DNA of 64,000 nt from positions 2,542,001 to 2,606,000 of the forward strand of contig NZ_CP013189.1 in the NCBI RefSeq assembly GCF_001444425.1, given 5' to 3'. Under the pieces are notes generated by a model. It was not told where the DNA came from and searched no databases. It worked only from the letters and a program-made list of their open reading frames with translations. The stretch is from Pseudohongiella spirulinae (GTDB lineage: Bacteria > Pseudomonadota > Gammaproteobacteria > Pseudomonadales > Pseudohongiellaceae). Positions 53,029 through 62,605 of the stretch are shown piece after piece (the first letter of the stretch is position 1; each line of letters starts with the position of its first letter). A program made the position numbers and the translations under genes.

Positions 53029-55857
53029 ATGGACAACATTACCATTCGCGGGGCGCGCACCCACAACCTCAAGAATGTAAATCTGACCATTCCCCGGGAT
53101 AAACTGATCGTCATCACCGGGCTGTCGGGCTCCGGCAAATCCTCGCTGGCCTTTGACACCCTGTATGCCGAAGGCCAGCGTCGCTATGTCGAATCGTTGT
53201 CCACCTATGCCCGCCAGTTTCTGTCCATGATGGACAAACCCGAGATTGATCACATTGAGGGTCTGTCGCCAGCCATTTCGATTGAGCAGAAGTCGACCTC
53301 GCATAACCCGCGCTCCACCGTTGGCACCATTACCGAGATTTATGACTATCTGAGACTGCTGTTTGCCCGCGCCGGCGAACCCATGTGTCCGACCCACCAT
53401 AAAAAGTTGCAGGCTCAGACCGTCAGCCAGATGGTGGACCAGATTCTGGCCCTGCCCGAGGGCAGCAAGATCATGATTCTGGCGCCGGTCATCCGCGAGC
53501 GCAAAGGCGAGCATCTGCATGTCTTCAAAGAGCTGCAATCCAGCGGTTTTATCCGGGCCCGCATCGATGGCATGGTCACTGAGCTGGACTACCCGCCCAG
53601 TCTTGAGAAGAATAAAAAACACACCATAGAGGCTGTCATTGACCGGCTGAAAGTGCGCGACGACATCCAGCAGCGCCTGGCCGAAAGCCTGGAAACCGCC
53701 CTGCAATTGGCCGACGGCACCGTCAGCGTGGCCTTTATGGACGGCGATGGCGACGAAATGATGTTCTCATCACGTTTCGCCTGTCCGGTGTGCGGCCACA
53801 GCATCAGTGAACTTGAGCCGCGCATGTTCTCGTTCAACAATCCGGCGGGGGCCTGCAACAGTTGTGACGGCCTGGGCGTGAAGCAGTTCTTCGACCCCGG
53901 GCGCATCATCATAGATACGTCTTTGTCCCTGGCTGAAGGTGCCATCCGTGGCTGGGACAGACGCAATTTTTACTATTTCCAGATGCTGACATCACTGGCA
54001 GACCACTATGGTTTTGCGGTCGACCAGCCTTTTGAGAGCCTGACAAAAAGCCATCAGGACGCCATCCTGTATGGCAGTCAGGGCAAAGAAATAGACTTCA
54101 GGTTCATGAATGACCGGGGCGACACCACGGTTCGACGCCACGCCTTTGAGGGCATCCTGCCCAACATGGAGCGGCGCTACCGGGAAACCGAATCGCAGAC
54201 GGTCCGTGACGAGCTGGCCAAATTCCTCAGCTCACACGCCTGCCCGGATTGCGAAGGCACGCGCCTGTGCGCCGACGCGCGTCATGTTTATATCGAAGGT
54301 ACAACCCTGCCACAGATAACGCAGATGACCATTGCTCAGGCCGCTGAATATTTTGGACAACTGCAACTGATTGGTTCACGCGCAACAATTGCCGAAAAAA
54401 TCCTCAAGGAGCTGCAACAACGTCTGCAGTTTTTGATTGATGTGGGACTGAACTACCTGACATTAAGTCGCAGCGCCGACACACTGTCCGGTGGTGAGGC
54501 GCAGCGCATCCGCCTGGCCAGCCAGATCGGTGCCGGGCTGGTGGGCGTGATGTACATTCTGGACGAACCCTCTATCGGCCTGCACCAGCGCGACAATGAT
54601 CGCCTGCTGGCTACCCTCTTCCACCTGCGCGATCTCGGCAACACGGTGATTGTTGTGGAGCACGACGAAGACGCGATACGCGCAGCCGACCATCTGATTG
54701 ATATCGGTCCAGGTGCGGGCGTGCACGGTGGTGAAATTGTGGCACAAGGCGCCTTATCGGATATTATTGGCTCCGGACGCTCTCTGACAGGCCAGTATCT
54801 TTCCGGTGAGCGTCGTATCGAAATACCGGCTAAAAGACAGATTGCCAGGAAAGGACAACAGCTTCGTCTGATCGGGGCATCCGGCAACAACCTGCAGAAT
54901 GTAAATCTGAATCTGCCACTGGGCTTGCTGACCTGTATTACCGGCGTCTCCGGCTCTGGCAAGTCGACGTTGATTAACAATACGCTATACCCGGTAGCCG
55001 CCACCGAACTCAACGGTGCCACCACATTAACCGCCGCACCCCACGAGCGCATTGAAGGCCTGAACAAGCTGGATAAAGTGGTCGACATTGACCAAAGCCC
55101 CATCGGCCGCACTCCGCGCTCCAACCCGGCCACCTATACCGGCATTTTCACGCCCGTGCGCGAGTTGTTTGCGGGCACCCAGGAGGCCCGTTCACGCGGC
55201 TACACACCCGGCCGTTTCAGCTTCAATGTCAAGGGCGGCCGCTGTGAAGCCTGCCAGGGCGATGGCGTCGTCAAAGTAGAAATGCACTTCCTGCCCGATG
55301 TCTACGTGGCCTGCGACATCTGCCACGGCAAACGCTACAACCGCGAAACGCTGGAAGTGAAATACAAGGGCAAAAACATCGCCGATGTGCTGGCCATGAC
55401 CATCGAGGATGCCCGCGAGTTCTTTGATCCGGTGCCGGTCATCGCGCGCAAACTGCAGACCCTGATGGACGTCGGCCTGTCCTATATCTGCCTGGGTCAG
55501 GCCGCCACGACACTGTCCGGCGGCGAGGCTCAGCGCGTCAAACTGGCGCGCGAACTGTCCAAGCGGGACACCGGCCAGACGCTCTACATCCTGGACGAGC
55601 CAACCACCGGCCTGCACTTTGAAGATATCCGCCAGCTGCTGGCGGTGCTGCATCAGCTGCGCGATCAGGGCAACACGATCGTGGTGATTGAACACAATCT
55701 GGATGTGATCAAGACAGCCGACTGGATTGTGGATCTTGGGCCGGAGGGCGGCAGCGGCGGCGGGCAGATCATCGCCGAGGGCACACCTGAGCAGGTGGCG
55801 GCCTGTGAACACTCTTACACGGGGCAGTACCTCAAGCGGCTACTCAGCACTCCGTAG
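53029..55857 (+). CDS. uvrA: Excinuclease ABC subunit A (UvrA)
   Basis: Damage-recognition ATPase of nucleotide excision repair. The start ATG 53029 gives [19 protein letters not shown] and 942 residues, the usual length. Two ABC modules are visible: Walker [10 protein letters not shown] and GVSGSGKST, signatures [11 protein letters not shown] and [12 protein letters not shown], Walker [10 protein letters not shown] and YILDEPTTG. Zinc fingers are [14 protein letters not shown]...CNSCDG and [15 protein letters not shown]...CDICHGKRY. No LexA-type CTG-N10-CAG box is evident in the short gap to ssb. The stop lies in a repeat element (see 55848). Confidence 0.97.
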   Translation: MDNITIRGARTHNLKNVNLTIPRDKLIVITGLSGSGKSSLAFDTLYAEGQRRYVESLSTYARQFLSMMDKPEIDHIEGLSPAISIEQKSTSHNPRSTVGTITEIYDYLRLLFARAGEPMCPTHHKKLQAQTVSQMVDQILALPEGSKIMILAPVIRERKGEHLHVFKELQSSGFIRARIDGMVTELDYPPSLEKNKKHTIEAVIDRLKVRDDIQQRLAESLETALQLADGTVSVAFMDGDGDEMMFSSRFACPVCGHSISELEPRMFSFNNPAGACNSCDGLGVKQFFDPGRIIIDTSLSLAEGAIRGWDRRNFYYFQMLTSLADHYGFAVDQPFESLTKSHQDAILYGSQGKEIDFRFMNDRGDTTVRRHAFEGILPNMERRYRETESQTVRDELAKFLSSHACPDCEGTRLCADARHVYIEGTTLPQITQMTIAQAAEYFGQLQLIGSRATIAEKILKELQQRLQFLIDVGLNYLTLSRSADTLSGGEAQRIRLASQIGAGLVGVMYILDEPSIGLHQRDNDRLLATLFHLRDLGNTVIVVEHDEDAIRAADHLIDIGPGAGVHGGEIVAQGALSDIIGSGRSLTGQYLSGERRIEIPAKRQIARKGQQLRLIGASGNNLQNVNLNLPLGLLTCITGVSGSGKSTLINNTLYPVAATELNGATTLTAAPHERIEGLNKLDKVVDIDQSPIGRTPRSNPATYTGIFTPVRELFAGTQEARSRGYTPGRFSFNVKGGRCEACQGDGVVKVEMHFLPDVYVACDICHGKRYNRETLEVKYKGKNIADVLAMTIEDAREFFDPVPVIARKLQTLMDVGLSYICLGQAATTLSGGEAQRVKLARELSKRDTGQTLYILDEPTTGLHFEDIRQLLAVLHQLRDQGNTIVVIEHNLDVIKTADWIVDLGPEGGSGGGQIIAEGTPEQVAACEHSYTGQYLKRLLSTP

Positions 55858-55912
55858 TCCGGCCGCGCTGGCCTGGGACAGTGGGTTAACACTCCGTAGT
55901 TCGGCCGCGCTG
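55848..55912. repeat. Two direct 23-bp repeats around the uvrA stop
   Basis: Near-identical units beginning CACTCCGTAGT and ending GGCCGCGCTG at 55848-55870 and 55890-55912, differing at one base. The first contains the uvrA stop codon. The reverse-oriented octamer GGAGTGTT occurs at 55914-55921 and 55988-55995, the latter at the stop of the PQQ dehydrogenase. Confidence 0.75.
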
Positions 55913-55979
55913 TGGAGTGTTGACGCACTACCCCGGATAGCGCAAGGCGCGGAACTACGAAGTGCCAACCCACTGTCCC
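55875..55979. repeat. Long inverted repeat between uvrA and the PQQ dehydrogenase
   Basis: Left arm 55875-55910 and right arm 55947-55979 are complementary over about 30 bp with few mismatches: 13 bp GGGACAGTGGGTT pairs perfectly with AACCCACTGTCCC, and further in CGTAGTTC pairs with GAACTACG. The loop is about 36 nt. It sits in the 137-bp gap between two convergent genes, without T-runs. Either a strong bidirectional barrier to transcription or a dispersed REP/MITE-like element. Confidence 0.8.
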
Positions 55980-55994
55980 CGGGCTATGGAGTGT

Positions 55995-58157
55995 TTAGTT
56001 GCCGACCGCCGCCGCTAACTGAAGCAGGTAGGCACGCACACTCTCAACCTCTGCGGCACCAATGTCCGCAGCGAACCCAGGCATGCCACGCGACAGCAGG
56101 TTGCCCTCAAGTACGATGCCGTGGAAGGCCTCCTGACTCAGCAGCATGGGGCTGTGGCGCAGGTCCGGCAGCGGGCCGGAGCTCAGACCGACCGGGCCAT
56201 GACAGACTGAGCAGTATGCTCCGTATAGCACGGCACCCACGTCAGGGTTACCTTCGCTGCTGATGCCGGTAAGATCCAGCGGCTGCAGCGGGGTCATGCT
56301 GATGTCAGGTAACTGGCCGTCAGCGTTCAGCTTGAAGGCCATCAGGCGGCCGTTGCGCTGGCGTGGATAGTTGCCTGACAGCAGGCCCATGGTCATGGGA
56401 ATGGCGCCACCCTGGCCGGCCAGCGCCAGCACGTATTGCTCACCGTCCAGCTCATAAGTGACCGGGCCACCCAAAATGGCATCACCCACTTCAAATGACC
56501 AAAGACGCTCGCCATTATCAGTACGGTAGGCGTGGAAGAAGCCATCGGCTGAGCCCTGGAAGACCAGTCCGCCGCCGGTGGACAGCAAGCCGCTGTTGCC
56601 AAACACGGAATAATCAACGGCCCAGCGGGCTGCCTGGGCAACCGGATCCCAGGCCACCAGTTGCGACGCCGGCAGCTCCAGCATGCGAGCTTCATCCTGC
56701 GGATTCACGGTTGGTCCGGGCGCGGCATCCAGACCCAGGTTCCAGCCCACTTCCTGCTCAGCAAACTCGGCCGGATTTGAGTATACGTAGGAGGTATTCT
56801 GAGTAGGCAGGAAGACCAGATTGGTCTGCGGATCATAAGACATGGGATACCAGTTGTGACCACCCAGAGGGCCAGGTATCACTACCGCCGGATCACGCTC
56901 GTAACGGACAATCTCTGCTTCGATGGGACGACCGGTAACGGCGTCCAGACCGCTGGCCCAGTTGATTTCCACGTAATTGTTTCCAGAGATAAACTCACCG
57001 GTGGTTCGGTCAATCACGTAGAAGAAGCCATTCTTGGGCGCCTGCATGATAACTTGCCGCATGCGACCATCAATTTCCATATCAGCCAGAATCATGTGCT
57101 GAGTGGCGGTGTAGTCCCAGGACTCTGCCGGCGTAGTCTGAAAGTGCCAGACATATTCACCGGTAGAGGCGCGCAAGGCCACAATGGATGACAGGAAAAG
57201 ATTATCCCCTTCGCCGTTAGAGCGGATGTGGTGATTCCACGGGCTGCCGTTACCTACGCCGATGTACAGCAGGTCGAGCTCCGGATCGTAGGCCATGGAG
57301 TCCCAGACTGTGCCGCCACCACCCAACCGCCACCATTCGCCAGCCCAGGTTTCTGCGGCCATCTCCATGGCGTCGCTTTCAAAGCCTTCAGCGGGGTTGC
57401 CTGGTACCGTATAAAAGCGCCAGACCTGATCACCGGTTTCAGCATCGTAAGCGGTCACATAACCGCGCACACCCAGCTCGCCACCACCATTGCCGATGAT
57501 GACCTTGCCATCAACAATACGCGGTGCACCGGTAATGGTGTAACGTTTCTCGGGATCAACGGTCATGGTGGACCAGACCTGGCGGCCGGTCTCACGATCC
57601 AGTGCGATCAGGCGACCGTCCAGTGCGCCAAAGTAAACCTTATCGCCCCAGGCGGCCATGCCCCGGTTCACCACATCACAGCAGGCATCCACGGCTTTTG
57701 ATCCCGGCACTTGCGGATCAAAACGCCACAGTTCCTCACCGGTGCGGGCATCCAGCGCAAAGGCTTTGCTCCAGGCCGAGGTGAAATAAATCACCCCATC
57801 GATGACCAGTGGTGTGGCTTCCTGCCCGCGGTCAGTATCGAGTTCAAAGTCCCAGGCCAGGCCGAGGTCGGTCACCGTCGTGCGATTGATCTGGTCCAGC
57901 GGGCTGTTACGCTGTTCAGAATAGGTACGGCCATGAGTCAGCCAGTCACTGGTATTACCCGCTGCCGAGGTGATGCGCGCAGCGTTAACCGGACGCTGCG
58001 CCGTTTCGGTCACTGCCGGTGCCGCATCTTGCGCCGGTTCGGCGGCGCTCTGAGGCGCTGCTGGCTCATCGTTTGAGCAGGCAAATAGTAGTGCTGACAG
58101 CGTCGCCGCCAATAACAGCTTGCCTGAGTTGAATCCCGGCCTGGTCTGGAAAGTCAT
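55995..58157 (-). CDS. PQQ-dependent alcohol dehydrogenase with C-terminal cytochrome c domain
   Basis: Periplasmic quinohaemoprotein dehydrogenase, 720 residues. ATG 58157 gives a lipoprotein-type signal (LLFACSNDEP), so it may be anchored. The beta-propeller contains the vicinal disulfide ACCDVVNRG, WRLGGGGTVWDSMAYDPE, WHFQTTPAESWDYTATQHMI (catalytic aspartate) and PKNGFFYVIDRTTGEF. In the catalytic WDYT, the second position that is Asp in lanthanide-dependent enzymes is Thr, which suggests calcium. A cytochrome c domain with CSVCHG and the axial methionine SRGMPGFA region fills the C-terminus. No pqq synthesis genes are here. The substrate is not decidable. Confidence 0.9.
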   Translation of the reverse strand: MTFQTRPGFNSGKLLLAATLSALLFACSNDEPAAPQSAAEPAQDAAPAVTETAQRPVNAARITSAAGNTSDWLTHGRTYSEQRNSPLDQINRTTVTDLGLAWDFELDTDRGQEATPLVIDGVIYFTSAWSKAFALDARTGEELWRFDPQVPGSKAVDACCDVVNRGMAAWGDKVYFGALDGRLIALDRETGRQVWSTMTVDPEKRYTITGAPRIVDGKVIIGNGGGELGVRGYVTAYDAETGDQVWRFYTVPGNPAEGFESDAMEMAAETWAGEWWRLGGGGTVWDSMAYDPELDLLYIGVGNGSPWNHHIRSNGEGDNLFLSSIVALRASTGEYVWHFQTTPAESWDYTATQHMILADMEIDGRMRQVIMQAPKNGFFYVIDRTTGEFISGNNYVEINWASGLDAVTGRPIEAEIVRYERDPAVVIPGPLGGHNWYPMSYDPQTNLVFLPTQNTSYVYSNPAEFAEQEVGWNLGLDAAPGPTVNPQDEARMLELPASQLVAWDPVAQAARWAVDYSVFGNSGLLSTGGGLVFQGSADGFFHAYRTDNGERLWSFEVGDAILGGPVTYELDGEQYVLALAGQGGAIPMTMGLLSGNYPRQRNGRLMAFKLNADGQLPDISMTPLQPLDLTGISSEGNPDVGAVLYGAYCSVCHGPVGLSSGPLPDLRHSPMLLSQEAFHGIVLEGNLLSRGMPGFAADIGAAEVESVRAYLLQLAAAVGN

Positions 58158-58252
58158 ACCTGTGTTCTCCGCAACTTTATTGTTATCTGTTCCGGAGCAT
58201 AAACAGGCCTTCCGCTCATGGCAAGAGCAGTCGCTCGCTTTCAAAAAGCCAG

Positions 58253-58981
58253 TCAGCGGGCCACAGCCTGCACACTGATGGTCAGTGACACCTCTGTTTC
58301 ACCGGCATCGGCCACCGGCTGAGCCATTTCGCGGCTGTCAGCGGCCATGGCACGCATCATCACGGGGGGCGAAAAATCCATGGCACCAACCACGTTGACT
58401 GAGGCCATGTCAAAATCTGATTTACCCAGTGCCGCCGCCGCACGCTGCACTTTGGACTGCGCCCTGGCGATAGCAGCTTCCATCAGGGAGTCGCGCACTT
58501 CATCGGCTTTTTCTGTACTCAGACGCCAGGACAACTGATTCATGACAAATCCCTGTTCCTGCAGATCGCCTGCCAGCTCCAGCAGCTCTGCCGCATCCTT
58601 TGAGGTCAGACGGATATGCTGTGTCCCGCGCCACACCGGATCCGGCCGGGAAGCCTGCGGCTGGCGATTAAACTGATAGACGCCGTAATGACCGGTGGCC
58701 ACATCCACAGTGCTGCTGCCAGACGCCAGCTGCAGCGCCTCGGCCATCGTTGAGTTGATCGCATCCTGAACTGCCCGGGCATCGCGGTCCTCGACCTCAA
58801 CACGCAACTCAGCCAGCAACTCATCCTGCGCCACCTGGCTGCGCTCCGTGACCGACAAAGTGATCAGGGTTTGCCCCTGCGGCAGCAGTGACGCTGTCTG
58901 CGCCTGGACCAACGTGAACGGCGCAAGCAGCAGTAAGGTTGAAATAAGCCCTGTAACAGGTGCTCTGAAAGCCTTGATCAT
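58253..58981 (-). CDS. Periplasmic SIMPL (DUF541) domain protein
   Basis: 242-residue exported protein with the SIMPL domain, found in bacterial periplasmic and stress-associated proteins of unclear function. ATG 58981 has GGAGA 7 nt upstream and yields a signal peptide ending near LVQAQ. Features are the N-terminal LITLSVTERSQVAQDELLAELRVEVEDRDA and the later DGQAQSKVQRAAAALGKSDFDMASVNV-type helix. It lies just upstream of the PQQ dehydrogenase (95 bp), same strand, and divergent from pxpB. Confidence 0.85.
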   Translation of the reverse strand: MIKAFRAPVTGLISTLLLLAPFTLVQAQTASLLPQGQTLITLSVTERSQVAQDELLAELRVEVEDRDARAVQDAINSTMAEALQLASGSSTVDVATGHYGVYQFNRQPQASRPDPVWRGTQHIRLTSKDAAELLELAGDLQEQGFVMNQLSWRLSTEKADEVRDSLMEAAIARAQSKVQRAAAALGKSDFDMASVNVVGAMDFSPPVMMRAMAADSREMAQPVADAGETEVSLTISVQAVAR

Positions 58982-59041
58982 TGTTTCATCTCCCTGATTC
59001 AAACAGTTGACTGGCGAGGGAAGTTACATAACAGTAGAGCC

Positions 59042-59722
59042 ATGAGCATACCAGAACCCGCCATTCGTTTTGTGACCGAGAATGCCATTATGCTGCAGTT
59101 TGATGAATCGCAGCTGAATGACACGGATCATCAGTTACAACGCCGACTCTGTCAGCTGGCAGAGCAACTGCGCAACCATGAGGGCAGTGCCGCGCTGATT
59201 CAGGAGGCCGTGCCCGCGCCGGCCAGCCTGCTGCTGGTGCTGCACAATGGTCACAGCGCCCGACGTGTGGTGCGACTGGCCGAGTCCCTGGGGGACACGC
59301 TGGAAACTCTGCCGCCTGCCAGTCGTATCATTGAGATCCCGGTAATCTACGACGGTTCAGATTTGCCAACTGTGGCTGATCATACAGGCCTGAGCACTGC
59401 AGATATAATCAAGCTGCACAGCCAACCGCTTTATTTTGTGCAGTGCCTGGGTTTCATGCCCGGTTTTCCGTACCTGAGCGGCCTGGATTCAAGACTTAGT
59501 GTACCGCGCAAGCATAATCCGGCTACGCGTGTAGCTGCCGGATCTGTGGCTATCGGAGGCAGTTCAACAGGCATCTATCCTGTCGAAAGCCCTGGCGGCT
59601 GGCACGTTATAGGACGCACCGATGCCTGCCTCTTCAATCCCGACGGGCAGCCGGAAACCTTGCTGATGCCGGGCGACCAGGTCAGATTTGTGGTTATAGA
59701 AAAGGGGAGCGGTGATGATTGA
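59042..59722 (+). CDS. pxpB: 5-oxoprolinase subunit PxpB
   Basis: One of three subunits of the ATP-dependent bacterial 5-oxoprolinase that opens pyroglutamate to glutamate. The 226 residues belong to the KipI/AHS1 family: FVTENAIMLQFDE at the start, IPVIYDGSDLPTVAD, and the strongly conserved GFMPGFPYLSGLD and PRKHNPATRVAAGSVAIGGSSTGIYPVESPGGWHVIGRT. Overlaps pxpC by 11 nt. Confidence 0.95.
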   Translation: MSIPEPAIRFVTENAIMLQFDESQLNDTDHQLQRRLCQLAEQLRNHEGSAALIQEAVPAPASLLLVLHNGHSARRVVRLAESLGDTLETLPPASRIIEIPVIYDGSDLPTVADHTGLSTADIIKLHSQPLYFVQCLGFMPGFPYLSGLDSRLSVPRKHNPATRVAAGSVAIGGSSTGIYPVESPGGWHVIGRTDACLFNPDGQPETLLMPGDQVRFVVIEKGSGDD

Positions 59723-60665
59723 AATCGTAAACACTGCTCCCCTGCTGACTGTTCAGGATACCGGCCGATTTGGAAACCGGCATCTGGGCATTCCCCGATG
59801 TGGCATGATGGACTCCCTGGCATTGCAGCGGGCCAATTTATTGCTCGGTAATACAGTTGATGCGGCCGGGCTGGAGATCAGCGCCGCACCCGTTACGATC
59901 AGAAGTCTGCAAGACCACAGCATGGTGCTGATGGGCTCAGACATGCAGGCCAGTGTCAACGCTCAGGCGGTGCTGCCGGGTGTCCCATTTACCCTGTCTC
60001 CGGGCGACGTGCTGACACTGACCCGCCCCCGCAGGCCGGGCGAAAGAGCAGTGCTGGCAGTAGCTGGTGGCATAGAAGTGCCTATGAAGTTTGCATCACG
60101 CAGCACCGACCTGAACAACCGTTTCGGTGGTTTTCAGGGCCGAGCACTGAAATCCGGCGATCTGCTGGAGGTCGGCGCCCTGAGCGCTGAAAATATCAGT
60201 CGCTGCAAAATGTCTCGTTCCATAAGACAATTGACCCCTGATCGGATTCTGCGAATTATTCCCGGACCGGATATTCAGTATTTCAGTACACGTGCGCAGG
60301 ACACTCTGTTTCAGAATCAGTGGTGGCTGACACCCCAAAGCAACCGCATGGGACTGAGGCTGGAAGGTGCCACCCTGGCAGTGCCGGCCGAGCATTTACG
60401 CCTGTCCTGCGGGGTGCTGCCAGGGCAGATTCAGGTACCGGCCAGTGGACAACCAGTCATACTGGCCAATGATGCCCAGTCGACCGGCGGCTACCCTGTG
60501 ATTGCCAGCGTCATCAACGCTGATCTCTGGAAACTCGCTTACCTGACACCGGGTGACCCGTTTGTATTCCGGGAGGTCAGCGTTGCCGAGGCTCAGGGAC
60601 TGGCCGCGGCACAGGCAATGGAATTGCAGAAGCTGCGTCAGTATCTGTCATGGGGACAAACATGA
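59712..60665 (+). CDS. pxpC: 5-oxoprolinase subunit PxpC
   Basis: KipA/AHS2-family subunit, 317 residues, that works with PxpB. Diagnostic segments are VQDTGRFGNRHLGIPRCGMMD, NLLLGNTVDAAGLE, FGGFQGRALKSGD and SNRMGLRLEG. It overlaps pxpB upstream and pxpA downstream (ATGA), so the three are tightly coupled. Confidence 0.95.
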   Translation: MMIEIVNTAPLLTVQDTGRFGNRHLGIPRCGMMDSLALQRANLLLGNTVDAAGLEISAAPVTIRSLQDHSMVLMGSDMQASVNAQAVLPGVPFTLSPGDVLTLTRPRRPGERAVLAVAGGIEVPMKFASRSTDLNNRFGGFQGRALKSGDLLEVGALSAENISRCKMSRSIRQLTPDRILRIIPGPDIQYFSTRAQDTLFQNQWWLTPQSNRMGLRLEGATLAVPAEHLRLSCGVLPGQIQVPASGQPVILANDAQSTGGYPVIASVINADLWKLAYLTPGDPFVFREVSVAEAQGLAAAQAMELQKLRQYLSWGQT

Positions 60666-61399
60666 CACAGATTGATCTCAATGCCGACCTGGCCGAAGGC
60701 GGCCCCTGTGACAAGGCACTGTTAACATTGGTCAGTTCAGCCAACATCAGTTGTGGCGCGCACGCCGGGACTGAGCGTGACATCCTGCACGCGATAGACT
60801 GTGCCTTACGGAGTCAGGTACGTATTGGTGCCCACCCCTCATACCCGGACCGCGAATCCATGGGCCGCCGATCCATGAAATTGCCGACGGCTCAACTGCG
60901 CGACAGCATACACTCACAGCTCAACCGCTTGAGCCGGCTTGTGCAGGCATCGGGGGGCAGTCTGCAGCACGTCAAAGCGCATGGTGCGCTCTATAACGAT
61001 GCCGCACAGGATCCTGAATTGGCGGATGAACTGTGCGCCTGGATTAAAGAGTTTGACCCGACACTGGCCGTCGTTGGACTGGCTGGAAGTTACATGAAGG
61101 AAGCCGCCCGACGTCACGGGCAGCGCTTTTATGCAGAAGCCTTTGTCGACAGAGCCTATCAGCCGGATGGCAAATTGCTGCCCCGCGATCAGAAAGGCGC
61201 TGTGCTGCATAATGCGGAGCACGCCATCATGCAGACGCTATCGATCATTCAAAAGGGTACAGTGCTCAGTCACTGTGGTCAGCAGGTCACCCTGTCTGCC
61301 GATACATTCTGCATTCACGGCGACAACCCCGAGGCCTTGCAACTGGCACAGTCTCTGGTTGATCGATTAACCCGATCCGGCATCAGGGTGTGTCAGTAA
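60662..61399 (+). CDS. pxpA: 5-oxoprolinase subunit PxpA (LamB/YcsF family)
   Basis: LamB/YcsF-family subunit, 245 residues. It starts at ATG 60662, with GGGGA at 6 nt and overlap with the pxpC stop; ATG 60650 is also possible. Motifs are IDLNADLAEGG, SANISCGAHAG, IGAHPSYPDRESMGRR and HVKAHGALYNDAAQDPELADEL. The order pxpB-pxpC-pxpA differs from the E. coli pxpA-last layout only slightly. Its 3' end overlaps gspN by 17 nt, convergently. Confidence 0.95.
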   Translation: MTQIDLNADLAEGGPCDKALLTLVSSANISCGAHAGTERDILHAIDCALRSQVRIGAHPSYPDRESMGRRSMKLPTAQLRDSIHSQLNRLSRLVQASGGSLQHVKAHGALYNDAAQDPELADELCAWIKEFDPTLAVVGLAGSYMKEAARRHGQRFYAEAFVDRAYQPDGKLLPRDQKGAVLHNAEHAIMQTLSIIQKGTVLSHCGQQVTLSADTFCIHGDNPEALQLAQSLVDRLTRSGIRVCQ

Positions 61400-62102
61400 T
61401 CAGCTCCTCGCCCAGCACCAGTTTTTGCACCGCGTAATTCTGCGGCTGTCGTAACGGCGCACTTATCTGCAATTCAAATAGATCTGCATCTGTCTCGTGA
61501 TGGTTGTCGGCGGTGATCAACATCTCAAGACCATCCAGCGTCGACAATTGTATGGCGGCGGAACCGATAATCAGTCGTGATGAATCATAACCACTGGACA
61601 CCGTCATCGACGCATCTGACCACAGTCCACGGCCCTGCAGCGCGACCAGCTTTTGATCAGCATCCGTTTCCAGGCGCTGGATCTCCAGGCTGATGTCACC
61701 GGAGACCCTCATGCTGGACTCTCGGATGGCCTGTGAGGCGGGCAGTTCGAGCTGGGTATCAGTCAGACTGAGACGCCCGTGCGAACCGACACAGACTCGC
61801 CCATCCATACCATGCACGGGTAAAGCCGGCGCGGGCAGCATGGCTGTAAACTGCATGCACAATTGACCGCCAAGCAGCGATAGTGGATCGACCTGCCAGC
61901 GAAGTCGCTGCGCCTGCAGACGAAGGCCATGACCGTCAATCAGAGCCAGGGCTGCCTGTCCTTGCCAAATCGAACCCTGCAGGTTGACAAGATGGACGCC
62001 TGCACGATTGCTCACCATGGCCAGTAGTGTTGCCGGCGCCAGCCATACTATCCAGGCCAGCGACAGCAGCAGGACAATCAACACCAACGACCTTATCCTC
62101 AC
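61383..62102 (-). CDS. gspN: Type II secretion system protein N (GspN)
   Basis: Inner-membrane protein of the type II secretion system, 239 residues. The start is GTG 62102, overlapping the gspM stop as GTGA; a longer frame upstream lies inside gspM. It has a short cytoplasmic N-terminus and a single membrane helix (LVLIVLLLSLAWIVWLAPATLLAMV), followed by a periplasmic domain with NLQGSIWQGQAALA and LRWQVDPLSLLGG, typical of GspN. GspN is absent from many T2SS, so this operon is a full-length type. Confidence 0.85.
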   Translation of the reverse strand: MRIRSLVLIVLLLSLAWIVWLAPATLLAMVSNRAGVHLVNLQGSIWQGQAALALIDGHGLRLQAQRLRWQVDPLSLLGGQLCMQFTAMLPAPALPVHGMDGRVCVGSHGRLSLTDTQLELPASQAIRESSMRVSGDISLEIQRLETDADQKLVALQGRGLWSDASMTVSSGYDSSRLIIGSAAIQLSTLDGLEMLITADNHHETDADLFELQISAPLRQPQNYAVQKLVLGEELITDTP

Positions 62103-62605
62103 CCCCGACGGCTCCTGATACGCAAGCTGACACTGACCCCACCGGATGACAAAGGCGTTGCAGCGACACTTTCCACCACGAACTGAGCCGTCGACTCCAG
62201 CTCGGCCAGCCATCCCAGCACCGTCGGCATCTGGCTGTTTTCAATTCTGAGTGACGCGGACAGGCCGTCAGCGGCAGGCTCCAGTGTGCTGACCGTCAAG
62301 CCTGCAGCGCGCGCACTGCTGTCCAGGAACTGCGGCAGTCTGTCGACGGCCGTGCTCTGATCGCCCTGTTCGCGCAAGGCAATCAGCTCTGCGGCCAATT
62401 GTTCAACGGCCACCAGACTCTGCTGCGCCGAGCTCAAACGCTGAGCCGACAATGTCCGCGACTCCTGCAGCGGTACCAGCATCCACATCCAGACACCGTA
62501 AATCAACAGGCAGGCAGTCACCAACAGAAGATAGACCTGCTCCCGTCGGCTACGTTGACGAAACCAGAGATCCAGTGCGCTCAGGCACTGTCTGAGCCAG
62601 CTCAT
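62099..62605 (-). CDS. gspM: Type II secretion system protein M (GspM)
   Basis: Small assembly-platform protein, 168 residues. The N-terminal region contains one membrane helix (QVYLLLVTACLLIYGVWMWML); the periplasmic remainder is a ferredoxin-like GspM domain (LTVSTLEPAADGLSASLRI; VESVAATPLSSGGVSVSLRIRSR). It overlaps gspL by 4 nt and gspN by 4 nt. Confidence 0.88.
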   Translation of the reverse strand: MSWLRQCLSALDLWFRQRSRREQVYLLLVTACLLIYGVWMWMLVPLQESRTLSAQRLSSAQQSLVAVEQLAAELIALREQGDQSTAVDRLPQFLDSSARAAGLTVSTLEPAADGLSASLRIENSQMPTVLGWLAELESTAQFVVESVAATPLSSGGVSVSLRIRSRRG

